Part shown: positions 47,847-60,089 of the stretch, piece by piece
How the letters are laid out: the number at the start of each line of letters is the position of its first letter
Numbering within the stretch: position 1 is the stretch's first letter
NCBI GenBank assembly: GCA_038373865.1
Contig: JAXGGA010004716.1
Location: 21,237 to 85,236, forward strand
Length of the DNA stretch: 64,000 nt
Direction: 5' to 3'
Source of the DNA: Uloborus plumipes
Lineage: Eukaryota > Arthropoda > Arachnida > Araneae > Uloboridae
Position numbers and translations under genes: made by a program
The notes under the pieces: generated by a model
What the model saw: only the letters and a program-made list of their open reading frames with translations
Told to the model about the DNA's origin: nothing
The model's database searches: none

Positions 47847-49111
47847 TAACATCTAAAGTTCAAGTGACGGTTACGTCATATGGCTGGCAGTGTTTTTTCG
47901 CTTTTCGACAGCGGTCGCCAATGGCGTGAGATTCTTGGACAGCAAAAGCGGCAAAAGACAATTTTTGCCCGCATTCACAACGCTGCGTGAGCAGAACTGC
48001 CGTACTAGGTAAAAGTTTCCGAGTAGTGCAATTCTAAAAATTTAAAGCTCGTTTGAGCACAAAAAGATTTAAAATCATCATTTCTGAATCCTGTGGCAGG
48101 TTTTTGGATTGCCATTTGACGAATCCTTCTCTCCATAGGGAATTAATGAACTTGAAACTAATTGATAAATGTAGGAAAAAAATCTCTGCAATGAAAAGAT
48201 AGTATAGCTGCAATAAAATATTTGTGTGTGAGAGACTGACAGAACCAGGCATTCGACCCTACTTGTATGTTTTTGGAGGAGAGGTAGAGTTACAATACAG
48301 TAAAAACAAACTTTGTTGGAAAGTAAATTTTGTCCTTAAAGGAAATGTATTTATATCAAAGGGCATAAAATGATCACATGGAACCACCTTTTAACTTCGT
48401 GTTTCGTAACAAATTTTACGATTCAACACCAATAAGTTGATTCATGCTTCGAAAACAAAGTAATCATAGTCTCTATAGTAAATACATTTATTGGTATAAA
48501 AAATTATCTAGCATAATGATCGATATTTGTTCATGTGTCAACATCGCTTTGTCACAAGGGACTATTCCTCATTAACCAATCTTGTCAGAGTTTTATGACT
48601 TACACGCTCGGAATATATTATCGATAGTACAGCTGCATCAATTAAGCTCATGGAATTTTATCTTCTAATATAACTTGTTCCCAGATGTGTTAAACTTATC
48701 ATAGCATGAAAGTTATTGATCATCATTTGAACAGGAGATAAATTATATTTGTTGTTATGATATACGGGTCGAAAAGCGATTAATTAATAAATAAAATATT
48801 TTCCCTATTAATTACATTTTTTTTCTAATCAATGATACATTTGGAGTAATGTTGTGTGGCATTTCATTTATTTCGTGTTAACTTATTCGGTAATGGCTTG
48901 TGACAGTTTAGAATAAAATGGGAACGGCATCATTTTTCATTTGGTATGTTAATCTGGAAAGCGTAAACGCCGAATGGGTTGTTGCCCATTTCTGATAGAA
49001 ATCAACATAAATAATGTTCATTTGATGTTTTTTTAGGGGGGGGGGATATTTTAGCTTTCATTAGAATACAAGACAAGAATGGTTTTCATATTCATCATTT
49101 TGATGTTTATG
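47847..49111. other. Non-coding intron stretch
   Basis: No gene or bounded repeat recognised; G run near 49037. Confidence 0.5.
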
Positions 49112-49280
49112 CACTGCAAAAAAAAAACTTGTTTTTGCAGTATAATACTGACAGTAGAGGTCCCAGATTAAAACTGTAAAATGCAGTAATAAACTGAAAC
49201 CTCTAATTTTACAGTAATAAATAATAAAATTGCTGCCAGTATTATAAGACTGTAAACTCAGCAGTTTATTTTTTGCAGTG
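49112..49280. mobile_element. MITE family 8 copy 1
   Basis: Ends CACTGCAAAAAAAAAAC and TATTTTTTGCAGTG; the interior repeats ACAGTATAATACTG- and TTTACAGTAATAAA-like words. Other copies at 60291 and 63922. Confidence 0.8.
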
Positions 49281-49504
49281 TACTAAGCCATCGTGATAAA
49301 TTTCACCAAAATATTACACTGTTGGGCAATTTAATTTTTCCGGGAATACCATTTGTAACACAATTTACCCTATAAAGAATCTGAATGTATTTCATATAGT
49401 TTCATTACATGAGTTATAGGAAGAACATGCTCCCTATTTCTATATAATGCAATAAATTTTTGCAAATATTCGAGAATAAATATGTTTGGTCTCAGTAATA
49501 GACT

Positions 49505-50965
49505 CAGTGGTTGGAAAAACTACATTTCTTTTGTAGCGAACTACAACTACAACTACTTCGTTATAAATGTAGTCAACTACAACTACTCTTTTTTAATGTA
49601 GCGACTACAAACTACTTTTGCATTGTAGTCGCTTCTTCGCTACTTTTAAAAAAATAAATAAATAAAAGACATACACCGTTTGGAGGATTGACCGAAAACA
49701 TTCGAAAAGTGGTTTACATTAATAAATAAACTCATTTGAATATGGAATAGAGCTAGGAATTGTCTTTGAATCAATTCGTTTCTTTTCCTTTTTGTTGCAT
49801 TTTTTTTTTTTTTTGCTAAAAATGTGTCCTTTTTAGATTTTTTTAACAATTTTCACGAATATTTCCACAAGAAAGGGTTCAAAAGTTGAAAGAATTCAAC
49901 CTTCTTTTTATTTTAATTTCTTGCAAGGGAATATTTAGGAGTATGCATATTAGGGTGGGGCGAAAAATGAAAAGTTTTTCAGATCAACTTCTAATAGTTA
50001 CCAAAAGTTGTCTTTGATGATAGTTAGCTTTTGTGAAAAATTTGAGAAAAATCGGTTAATATCTTCAGGGGGCGCTGTGATCGCAAAGTTTTATCATAGC
50101 TTTTATCGGGATTTTATGGTTAAAATATGAAAAACAATGCCGTTAGCTAATCTCATTGCATTTTTTTACTCATAAGATATATTCATGCATTCAAAGCACA
50201 TGAAATAACTCACAAAAAATATTTTATAAGATATATTTATATTTCAAGCATTCAAAAAGAAACAAAAACGTGAAAAAAGTGATTTTTTTGAAATATAAAT
50301 ATATCATATAAAATAATGTTTGCGAGTTATTTCATGTGCTTTTAATGCATGATTTTGAGTAAAAAAACGCAAAGAGACTAGCTAAAGGCATTCTTTTTGA
50401 TATTTTAACCATAAAATCCATAACAAAGCTATGGTAAAACTTTGCGATCGCAGCGCCCCCTGAAGATATTAACCGATTTTTCTCAAATTTTGCACAAAAG
50501 CTAACTATCACCAAAGACAACTTTTGGCAACTATTAGAAGTTGATCTGAAAAACTTTTTATTTTTCGCCCCACCCTAATGAATATTATTTAAAGGAATGC
50601 CAAAAAACCAGTGACATCAAACAAATAGAATGTATTTCGTCAAAATGATGTAGCTAAGATCAGCTCATATTTTTATGGTTCTTATTTCTAATTGCGTCCG
50701 CTGCTGTACTCGTGCAAGATTTGCACCAGTCAGAGTCAATAAAACCTTGTTTTCTTTCATTCGTTCTCTTTTTTTTTAATTTTTTATTTATTTATTTTTT
50801 AATTGAAAAGTAGTTTCCAGAAATCGCTACAAGCTACTATTTTTTTGTATCGCGCTACTCGCTACTCTACATTTTATAAAAAGTAGTGCGCTACACTACA
50901 AACTATTGAAAAATGTAGCAACTACAGTAGTTTCGCTACTTGTAGCGCGCTACTTCCGACCACTG
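49505..50965. mobile_element. hAT-like element, family 7 copy 2
   Basis: CAGTGGTTGG at the left and CCGACCACTG at the right, with an exact 8-base duplication AATAGACT (49497-49504, 50966-50973). A family 2 foldback has inserted in the middle. Confidence 0.93.
49953..50575. mobile_element. TA-flanked foldback MITE, family 2 copy 2
   Basis: Same ends as at 1769 (GGGTGGGGCGAAAAAT); TA at both borders; 623 bases. It is nested in the hAT-like element. Confidence 0.9.
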
Positions 50966-51627
50966 AATAGACTTATCAGATACATCAGCTACTGAGAGAA
51001 AACAGATGTTTAATATTGTTTCGGGAATTCTTCGAAGTTTAATGGCCAACGTATTTTTTGCGCACCTTGTACCACTTCTGTTTTGACGTAGGCGGACACG
51101 AAACTACATGCGTTTGGATGGTTGTCAAGGTCATACTGCTGATGTCATTACCTTTAAATTTTAGTTATTCATTTTTCACTTTTCCCACTACAAATACATT
51201 ATTCGTTTTCTGAGCCTTGAAAAAAAAATTGCAATCATTCTTTATTAAATACCCCAAGCAGAGTAAAGGTGAAAATGAGGGAAAATATTTCTCTAGCATT
51301 TCAAGCACATCCTAGTTCAGCTAATCATTTAAATATGCTTTTCTAAGATGAAGCCTTAGTTTATTATCTTTGAAAGCTTCATCAAATTTACTCAGATCAG
51401 AAGCCTTTTAAATGCGAGCATTTTTTATGGGGAAAAATATTAAATGTATTGAAAGTGCAGAGTCGAATTTAACAAAGGCGTATTTGTTTATATATGTCTG
51501 GAGAAGCGAGTAATATTTTCAGTTTTAATGGATCGGTTAGGAAGAGGGGATTAATAGGTAAGGGGAGGAGGGTGCGTGGCACAGATCGCGCTGTTGAAAC
51601 TTTTACGTGGTGTTTTTAAGGGTATTT

Positions 51628-51802
51628 CAGGTCCGTCATTTAGGGGGGGGGGCAGGGGGGTCAATTGCCCCCCCCCCTGACTTTGAGAAATCAATGTATT
51701 TACATTTAAGTGGGCGTGGGTTTTGTTGTTTTCTGGTGAAATTGTATTGTGTTTTTACCCTTTGCCCCCCCCCCCTTAGAAAAACTTGAAATGACGTCCC
51801 TG
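51628..51802. mobile_element. hAT-type MITE
   Basis: Ends CAGGTCCGTCATTT and AAATGACGTCCCTG, flanked by an exact 8-base duplication GGGTATTT (51620-51627, 51803-51810). It holds long G and C homopolymers. Confidence 0.9.
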
Positions 51803-52249
51803 GGGTATTTGTTTTATTTCTTTGTTCGAGGTTCCTTGATTGTTTTAGGGGGAAGGGAGGCTCTATAGTATTTGGGGGTGGATGTTGGCTGGCATTGCTC
51901 TTGAGGCTAATGACTGAATAATTTGGCAACCAGATTGTTAATTGAAATCTGTCAAAGCAGTTTTATGACTTTATTTATTGTATACTTTCTGCCTTTCAAC
52001 ATGCTAGGATGTGAACGCAGTGATTGCAGCTGATATTTAAACTTCGTTATTCCCTAGAAGTTCCTATAGTCATAAGAAGCATGGTTGTATTGAAAACGTA
52101 AGGAAAATTTAGCATAAAAATAAAACCGAAATGTAATCGAGTAAGACGAACTCAAAAAGGTATTATTTTACACAATTTTAAATCTAATAGATAACCTGCC
52201 TCCCTTTAGGGAAGAAATTTTAAATTGCACTTGGCAATATAACAGCTCA

Positions 52250-52627
52250 GCCGACAGAGTGGTATAGTGGTTAAGACGCTGGCCTCTTACGCCCAAAAGC
52301 GCGGATTCGAACCCGGCTCCAGTCGGTGGATATTCATAATGCAGAAAATCGACAGCGCTCAAATCGTATGATTATGCGGCATGTAAAAGATCCCTCGAGT
52401 ACTTGTTTGGCTTATAGTATCTCGTGGCAAAATTAAATTCCTGTACAGTTTCGCATCGAATAGAGCCCAGGTGCCTTCATCTAGTGGGGAAACTGGGCGT
52501 CAAAAATAGTTGTAGCAATGGTATCCCACCGATGGTGGTGCCACATGAAAGAGTGGATGCCGCTTTGGGGAATGCACTAGGTCTGCAAATGGCATGAAGC
52601 TAAACGCAGCCCCATTTGAAACAAACA
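52250..52627 (+). mobile_element. tRNA-derived SINE (family B)
   Basis: The head carries A-box-like TGGTATAGTGGTTAAG and B-box GGATTCGAACCC; the body ends AAACAAAC. It is flanked by a 14-base duplication AATATAACAGCTCA (52236-52249, 52628-52641). Distinct from family A. Confidence 0.9.
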
Positions 52628-53074
52628 AATATAACAGCTCAACCATCTTTTAATCCTCTTGTTATACAATTCGCTTATCTACGTTTAAAAGCCGAGCATT
52701 TAATCAATAGAGGAATATGGATTTTCTCACTGAAAAACTCCAGATTCTTTGATTTATTGGCAGAGATTGACCAATAAGATATCCTCTATGTTCTTCCTAT
52801 ATCATCCTGTCCGAAGTTCCATTTTTCGTAATATATTTAAAGAATGTTATTTTCTCGTGGTTGCAAAAGTAGGAATGTGCATATCTCTTGTGAATTCCTC
52901 TAGTAAGTGTAAATGTCAGGAGATAAAAAGTATTAAAATCTTTTCGTGAAATATTTGATTTGACGAGTAATTCATACTGAGCAAACTTACTTTTACTTAC
53001 TTTTTCCTTTATAAATCCAATTTGAAAAAAACTTTCGAACTTATCAAAAATTCTACGAAACAATTAGTTGAATA

Positions 53075-53104
53075 ATTTATATATATATATATATATATAT
53101 ATAT
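53075..53104. repeat. (AT)n microsatellite
   Basis: Pure alternating AT next to a transposon end. Confidence 0.9.
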
Positions 53105-54346
53105 GGGTGATTCTACGCTATTTGAATTCAGACGGCCATTGGAAGAACTTCATGTAAAACTGAGTGTATTAATGTTTTTGTATGCTTAAGCATTATAGAC
53201 TATTATCTTTTATATGGGCCACCCATTTAATTCACTACAATTATTTTATTTTAGCATTTATAACTGAAAATAGCCATAAATGTATACTACCCTGGCCTGT
53301 CGAAATACTAGTGTTTATACAAACATCTTCGACTTTCAATTTTTGCTAATTTGGCATAATGCTTTCTACCATAATCATACACTTACATTAACAGTGAAAC
53401 ATATTTCATCATTAAACATTGAAAAAATATGTATTATTCTATAAAAAAAATGCACTTTTCAACGGGCCATATCAACAGTGTCACCCTCACCTAGCGAACT
53501 TCAAAGACTGAAATTTAGCATAAAAAATACAAAAGGATGAATTTGACTGCGAACAACCAGTGTAATACTGAGTAAAGTTAAAAGCAAGATAAGTGGTTTA
53601 ACAAAAATTCAAATATTATTGCATCGGTTCTCGTTGAAAGTGCCTCAAAGTGTACTGCGCCAGTCGCTGTAGTATTTCCCCTGATAAGTATAACTTTTTA
53701 TATTTCATTGTTACATAAGTGTGCGTATGTATAATAGACATCACGGTTTACGTGAAGTTCTGGTAAGAAGACTGCGTGACGTTGTTTTTATAGGTAATGT
53801 GTGATTTTGTCACTTCTCTGGCGTCACTCCCCTGGCAGTTTTGTTCCAAAAAAGGGTAAATATACATTAAAACTATATTATAAGCATAATTAATTTCCTT
53901 TTTAATCCTAATTGCCCCTGTGAAAGCAATTTGAATGAACGTAAATAATGCGGGAAGTATTTTTATTTGGGATCTGAGGTGCGACTTGTATGCAACATGT
54001 CGTGTTTTCAAGATTAATTTTTTTATTTTATTACAACGCGAAATTTTTTTTTTTTTTTTGAATACAGGTCTTATAGAAATGAGTCCATACTCTGATTTTA
54101 CACCAAAAAATCTGTGAAATAATAGTAAATAAAACCAGAATCCTGCCAATAGTGTCATTCACCTGGCAACGCATTTTCCCCTGGTATCGATAACCCCCCC
54201 CCAAAAAAAAAAAAAATTGAAATTTCATCTGGCCCTTACCACAACAATCATAAAAATAGCGGCTACTAGTGATATAATGAGTGTGAAATCAAACAGATTA
54301 TTTTTTCTTTGGGGACACAAAAAACGCATTGACCGTAGAATCACCC
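53105..54346. mobile_element. TIR element, non-autonomous
   Basis: Bounded by GGGTGATTCTACG and CGTAGAATCACCC. The interior has an ORF-free AT-rich core with further short inverted blocks. No transposase recognised. Confidence 0.65.
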
Positions 54347-54592
54347 ATTTAGCAAAATATACTGATTTCGGTGCCATATTTCATAGCTTTATGCAAAAAG
54401 TGCATTAAATATAGAAATTTATTGTGAATAAATATAAATTAAAGGAGCAAATGCTATAATAAGAAACGATAATAGTGACAAGTACTAAGCTTAAATCAAA
54501 AATTTAAAGCCCCTACCCTTACACAATTGGGAACCGATGTCGTTTGCCGACGATGAAAGAAAACTCTGAGATAAGTATAGAGCAGTGGTCGG

Positions 54593-55436
54593 AAGTAGCG
54601 CGCTACAAGTAGCGAAACTACTGTAGTAGCTACATTTTTTAGTAGTTTGTAGTGTAGCGCACTACTTTTTTTAAAAAAGTAGAGTAGTAAGTAGCGCGAT
54701 ACAAGCAAATAGTAGTTTGTAGCGATTTCTGGAAACTACTTTTAAATTTAAAAAATAAATAAATAAATGAAAAAAATTTAAAAAAAAAAGAGAGCGAAGG
54801 AAAAAAACAAGGTTTAATTGACTCTGGTGCAAATCTTGTACGAGTACAGCAGCAGACGCAATGAGAAATAAGAACCATAAAAATATGAGCTGATCTTAGA
54901 TACGTCATTTAACTCCATACATTATATCCTGGTTGATGTCATTGGTTTTATTTGGCATCAAAATTTTTATATTCCTTCAAATAATTTTCATGTTCCTAAA
55001 GATTCCCTGGCAAGAAAAAAAAAAAAAATGAGGTTTAATTCTTTCAATCTTTCAACATTTGAATCCTTTCTTGAGGCGAATACTCGTAAAAATTGTAAAA
55101 AAATCTAAAAAGGACAAATTTTAGTGAAAAAACAGGGGGCACAAAAAGAAAAAGTAACAAATAAATTCAAAGACTTTTAAGAGTTCTATTCCACATTCAA
55201 ATGAATTAATTTATTAATGTAAACCACTTTCCGATTTTTTCGGTCAACCCTCCAAATGGCGCATGCTTTTTATTTGTTAATTTTTCAAAAGTAGCGAAGT
55301 AGCGACTACAATTCAAAAGTAGTTTGTAGTCGCTACATTAAAAAAAAAGTAGTTGTAGCTGTAATTAACTACATTTATAACAAAGTAGTTGTAGTTGTAG
55401 TTCGCTACAAAAGAAAAGTAGTTTTTCCAACCACTG
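54593..55436. mobile_element. hAT-like element, family 7 copy 3
   Basis: CAGTGGTCGG at the left and CCAACCACTG at the right, so reversed relative to copies 1 and 2. Exact 8-base duplication GTATAGAG (54585-54592, 55437-55444). Confidence 0.93.
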
Positions 55437-55444
55437 GTATAGAG

Positions 55445-56034
55445 GCACGGGGTGTTAAACTCTGCACCTCAGAACCAGTCCAAAAATGTCGATTTTCACT
55501 TTATTGCTTCATTGTGTGTAAAATCTTATTCCGCATCGACCCATGAGAACGTTATTCTATAAAAATAATTCCTTAACATTTATTTAGCAGCATTAAACGA
55601 GCACGAGTCCCATTTTTTGCATGTATTCAGCAATCGTTTTTACCCCCTGCTGAAAAGTTACGGAAAGGACTTACGTTAGTCTGGTTCTGAGGTACAGAAC
55701 TGACTTAAATGATGATTTAGAAATGATAATCAGTTGCCAGTTTCAGTTTGATAACAATTAAAATACTTGTAATTCATTTTACTATAAGGATTTTCAATTT
55801 TCCCTTTGTATTCTGCTTTTGCAAACCAACTTTTCCGTGTTTACCAAGTCCCTCGAAAACAATTAAATGTATTTCAATTTGAAATGCACTCGGACCATAG
55901 TGAAGTTTGCTTTTATATGAGATCTGCAATCAGGATCGGTTTATTTATTTATTTATTTATTTTTAATTTAACCTTAGTACTTATTTTTAAAGTTCGTTCA
56001 ACTGTGCGGAAACTGGAAATTCGTTATGCATACA
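55445..56034. other. Non-coding intron stretch
   Basis: A (TTTA)n run lies near 55942-55965. No gene recognised. Confidence 0.5.
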
Positions 56035-56046
56035 TACCCCAGCCTA

Positions 56047-56340
56047 GAGCCGCTATATAGATAGGCCGACGCATCAAGATTAAGTTTCATCACTTTGGAT
56101 CCAATTCCTTAACTTTTACTTTCAACTTTTCATTGTTGCGGAGTAGGGTTACCAGAAAAAAGTTTTGGCGTATTGCTAATCTTTGCCAAATCCACCTGCC
56201 GCTAATAATTGCTCACAGTGAAAAATTACCAAAACGCGATTACTGGCCAGAAAAGACAACCACTCAAACACACAAACACGCGCTGGATCCAAAATGGTGT
56301 AATTTAATCTTGATGCGCCGGCTCGTCTATATAGGGGCCT
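56047..56340. mobile_element. MITE family 5 copy 2 at a splice donor
   Basis: Terminal repeats include CCGACGCATCAAGATTAAGT and its near complement. It is flanked by TACCCCAGCCTA at 56035-56046 and 56341-56352. The right copy spans the last nine bases of the TM3-TM4 exon and the first three of its donor. Confidence 0.92.
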
Positions 56341-56343
56341 TAC

Positions 56344-56500
56344 CCCAGCCTAGGCCATAGTAGACCCGGAAGGGGGCTTCCTTCCTGAAGACGGAGACGG
56401 CCACCGACGAGTGCAGCAGGAGGCCCTCCACGAACATCCACTGGATGCAGGCCATCGACGAATACATCTTCAGCACGAGGACCGCCTTGCACAGCCAGTC
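56344..56500 (-). CDS. Pdfr: PDF receptor-like class B GPCR, TM3-TM4 exon
   Basis: The 157-base exon reads DWLCKAVLVLKMYSSMACIQ, then WMFVEGLLLH and SVFRKEAPFRVYYGLGW. It holds the TM3 cysteine (WLC) that forms the conserved disulfide with extracellular loop 2, the class B E-G-x-x-L-H motif, and the GWG start of TM4. The usual motif is EG-x-YLH; here the tyrosine is leucine, which is unusual. The V-x-V-x-VF...GW stretch is the strongest resemblance to PDF receptors. The acceptor is TTACAG, phase 0; it ends one base into a Gly codon. The donor GTAAGG lies at the edge of a MITE: the last exonic bases and GGTA are part of that element's target-site duplication. Confidence 0.93.
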
Positions 56501-56631
56501 CTGTAATAAGTGGAACATCGCAAGTGAGAAATACAGGCAGATCAAGATTCAGTCAAACTCAGGAGTTCGATTCGCAAAGGAAAATAGAAGGCTAAATTCG
56601 TTCAAGAGTTGCCGTTAAAGAAATTCGAGAG

Positions 56632-57420
56632 TTGGGACAAAAGTCATGGTGTTGAAACTTAACTGCAACCGTAAAGAATGGGCAATGCTTAAAAGGCGCA
56701 TGCGCCTCTGCCGAGTGACTGTTCTGTTTTGTTTTCGTTTTGTATGTGTTCTGTGCTGTGTAAGTCCATGTCTTGTGTCGTCAATAAAGTGTGTTCAAGG
56801 TAAAACGTCTGATGTTTGGCTCAACATGCGAAATTTGATTTAAGAATTATCACATGGCAACTATTTTTTTTTGCAGATGCCAGTCTGGTTTTAAAATGGA
56901 ACATAGACAAAGGACATGGTGTTAACTACATGTGTGGGCAACGAATGGCACTGAAATGCAACAGACTCATTTGTTACTGTTGTACACAGGGCCATGTGGC
57001 CTTCACCGTGCGAAAAAATGACACCATAGTACGAATACGATTGGCATGACAAACCTGGGTCTAAAGACCTCTAAAGTAGCCTCCGGCTACTGTCACCACA
57101 CGCTGACAACTATGTGGGAGGTGCTGAATACAATTTTGCCTCAGAATTTGCCGCATCATGTCTGAAAGACCCGGTTCGCCATGTTTGAATCAGGTCATTC
57201 AGACATGGTGCTTCATCTTATTCTTTAGCACGGTGAAGGCCATATGGCCCTGCATACTCGGGTAATAAATTAGTGTGTTACGATATTTCAGTGCTATTAA
57301 TTGCTCACACATGTAGTTAACACCTCGTCCCTTCGTCTGTTTACGCCCCTTTTTCCAACCGGACTGGTATTTGCAAATTAAAAAAAAAATAGTTGCCATG
57401 ACTTTTGCCTCAACCCTTGT
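56632..57420. mobile_element. Foldback element with mariner-like transposase scrap
   Basis: GGCAACTATTTTTTTTTGCA-type arms at 56850-57030 are inverted at 57205-57405. A minus-strand frame in the centre (57160-57060) ends QRVVTVAGGYFRGL then stop, which resembles the C-terminal end of mariner/Tc-type transposases. The left arm has about 190 extra bases. Confidence 0.55.
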
Positions 57421-59536
57421 GCGTATACAATTAGAATAAAAAATATTGCACAGCCATGAAAATGAAATTGTGTGTGTGAACCAAAACTGGACTCACGGAT
57501 TGGGTCATAGAGAGTCATGACCTCCTTCTTAAACCGAGTAAAATTTGTCTAAAACTTTATTTTGACTGTTCAATGTTAATAAATTATCAAGATAAAACAT
57601 TGATTCCCTATTTGTACGCGAATATTGCTTATGACTTTCCCTTCCGCTTCCTATTTTTGTGTTCAGACTTTGTATAATAACCGTCTCAATAAACCGAAGT
57701 GAAATTCGTTCTTGGAATCATCCATCCATCTCACGAAAACTTAGATCTTATTTCAGGTCTTAACGTAATTTAGTACAAAGGTGTTTGTTGCCCGAAGATG
57801 GTTATAAAGATATTTCTAGTCTTGAAAATAGTTCCAGACCCTTTCATATTTTAGTTTTTAAGGTTTAAAATACAATTGAACTTCTAAATATTTTCAGCTT
57901 TTGCATCGCTTTAAAGCTGGAACGTTCGAAAAAAAAAATGCTGGAATCTAAATGGAATTGAAGCGCACTGAGAAATATATCGAACTTTTACATCCAAAAT
58001 GGCAGATGCGTCTGCCGATCTGCTTAATGGCTCTAATGCAAACTTTCTAACATTTGAAATAATTACAAAAACATGCTTTTATTCATTAAGATTACATTAC
58101 TTATTTCCTCTTACAACTTAACCATATAAAAAACAGCACGTTATCTATGAGAATGTCTAATTTATTTCCATAACAAGTCTCTCCAGCCACCGTACCCGGA
58201 ATCATTGTAATCACTTTAATTTCGCACATTATGTACCTCTGAGACGGATAATTACCCAAAATAGCCCTCTTCGAAATTATGTCTCAATCACATTACACTA
58301 ATTCGAATATTAATGCATTTGGCAGATAACGCAAGTTTAGTGAATTGTGAAGGTATTAACTATAATTGGGCACACTTAGTTTTATCTCGAATAACATAGT
58401 GTATTTGGTCATTGAGTCATAACTTAACTTAGGATTGGTAACACTTCACGCAATTTTTTTCCTTCTATCTACTAGATAGTATCAGAGCATGTTTGTTTTA
58501 ATATTTTTACTCAATTAGCGATGGTTTCTAACCTTTTTAAATTAGCCTTGGCAACAATCAGATTTCTTAGTTTTCGAAGTGGTATATTTTAAGGACAGGA
58601 TTACAAAACGATATACCATATTTTGTATTTATATCGTTATAGTACCACAAAAACATTCATGCATAATGCTATTATATCTAATAGGGTTGTTGAACGTGTT
58701 TTGCAGTACTACCATCAGTGTGACCATCTTGCGAAAATTCCACTCCCGCAGATTTCCCAGTTTGAAAAAGGCTTTAACAAACAGGATGGGAAAACAACAG
58801 GATGGTGAAAGAGAAAACCAAAAACGGAAATTAATTTTTCCTGCAAATGAAAGGTTTTCTTATTTCATTTTCTTTAGTAAAAATTAAGAATTTGTGTTTT
58901 CTCTCAGTGACTAGCAAACGTATTTGACAAAACGAGTTATCTACGTTTTTCGCACCGTCTCTACAGGTAAAGTACCAACTATTTTCACCTTTGCTGCGTC
59001 ACAATTATACCAGTGCAGGTGGCGCCCTCAGCAATTATAAAGGCCGGTGTCAATTGATGTACAAGCAGTGCTTCTTGGTGACCTGTAAAGCAGGTGCATA
59101 TTCTTACAGCACCGATGTTCCTGAATTGTTTTTACCGAATAATGAAAACTTGTTTTTACGCACCTATAGTTTACTTCTATTTTAACAGTTTTTCAGTCCA
59201 CGAATAAATTTTAACCTACCGAACCTTAACAACCTTGATATTGTACATTTCCTTCTCAAAGGAGAGTTTACAAACATACGACCAGTAACGTACCTCAGGG
59301 GTTCAACGCCAGTGTTGAACCAGTATTCTTCTGCTCTGCAGTTTGCAAGCAGGGCCTAGGTCTGCCCTTCGGAATGGTTTGACTAGTATCTCCATACGTT
59401 GGCCTCCTATTTTCTCGGATCTTGTAAAAAAGATCCGAGACTTTTTCATTGTTTTCTGATTTTGTAAATAAGTTAAATTTTTAAGCAATTTTAACTTCTA
59501 CTTCTGTGCTTAATATTTACTTCTGTAAGCCTCGTC
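57421..59536. other. Non-coding intron stretch
   Basis: About 2.1 kb in which I see no gene or bounded repeat. Confidence 0.5.
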
Positions 59537-59549
59537 GCATACTTTGTGG

Positions 59550-59828
59550 GGGCCGTGGTAGCCCGATCGGTAATGCGTCGGACTCGTGACCGGAGGGACC
59601 CGGGTTCGATCCCAGCCGATCAAAGATCCACCGTCTTCATTAATGGTGGCTGGAGAATGTGTCGTGGTCACAAAGTCCTCCAAGTGAAACGATACCTCTG
59701 GGGGTGCTGGGCCAAGGGTTTGCTCGGCACTTGGTCTGGTTAAAAAAAAGAACAGAGCGCTCTTCGGGGCCCTATCCCGGTTAAAAAACGAGTTGTGGTA
59801 GGTACGGGGGACCCTAGAGTGTGTAATG
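59550..59828 (+). mobile_element. tRNA-derived SINE (family A), plus orientation
   Basis: The only plus-strand copy. It is flanked by a perfect 13-base duplication GCATACTTTGTGG (59537-59549, 59829-59841). The head reads GGGCCGTGGTAGCCCGATCG; the B box is GGTTCGATCCC. Confidence 0.93.
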
Positions 59829-60089
59829 GCATACTTTGTGGAACACGAGGATCTTGTAATTTTTTTTTTTTTTTTTTGATAAATAAATTTTAAAAAAAAG
59901 CTTCAATGCATACATTTTTAAACAAATGCAATCGAGCACTATATTGCTTCCAGTAAAACTTACAGGTTTATTCGCAGGACTTCCAGCGTCAAATACGTTT
60001 GCAATGTTTCATTTTTTTTAGAAAACTGAAGGTAAACTTTAACCATTATATGGAAGTATCGATTCGGAGGAGAGAAAAAAAATCCTTAC

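Noticed and set aside
52250..52330. A genuine tRNA gene
   Set aside because: The A and B boxes are present, but the segment continues into a SINE body with a 14-base target duplication, and the anticodon stem is imperfect.
53748..54158. 136-codon open frame on the minus strand
   Set aside because: Low-complexity AT-rich sequence with Lys/Ile/Tyr bias inside a TIR element; no motif or splice context.
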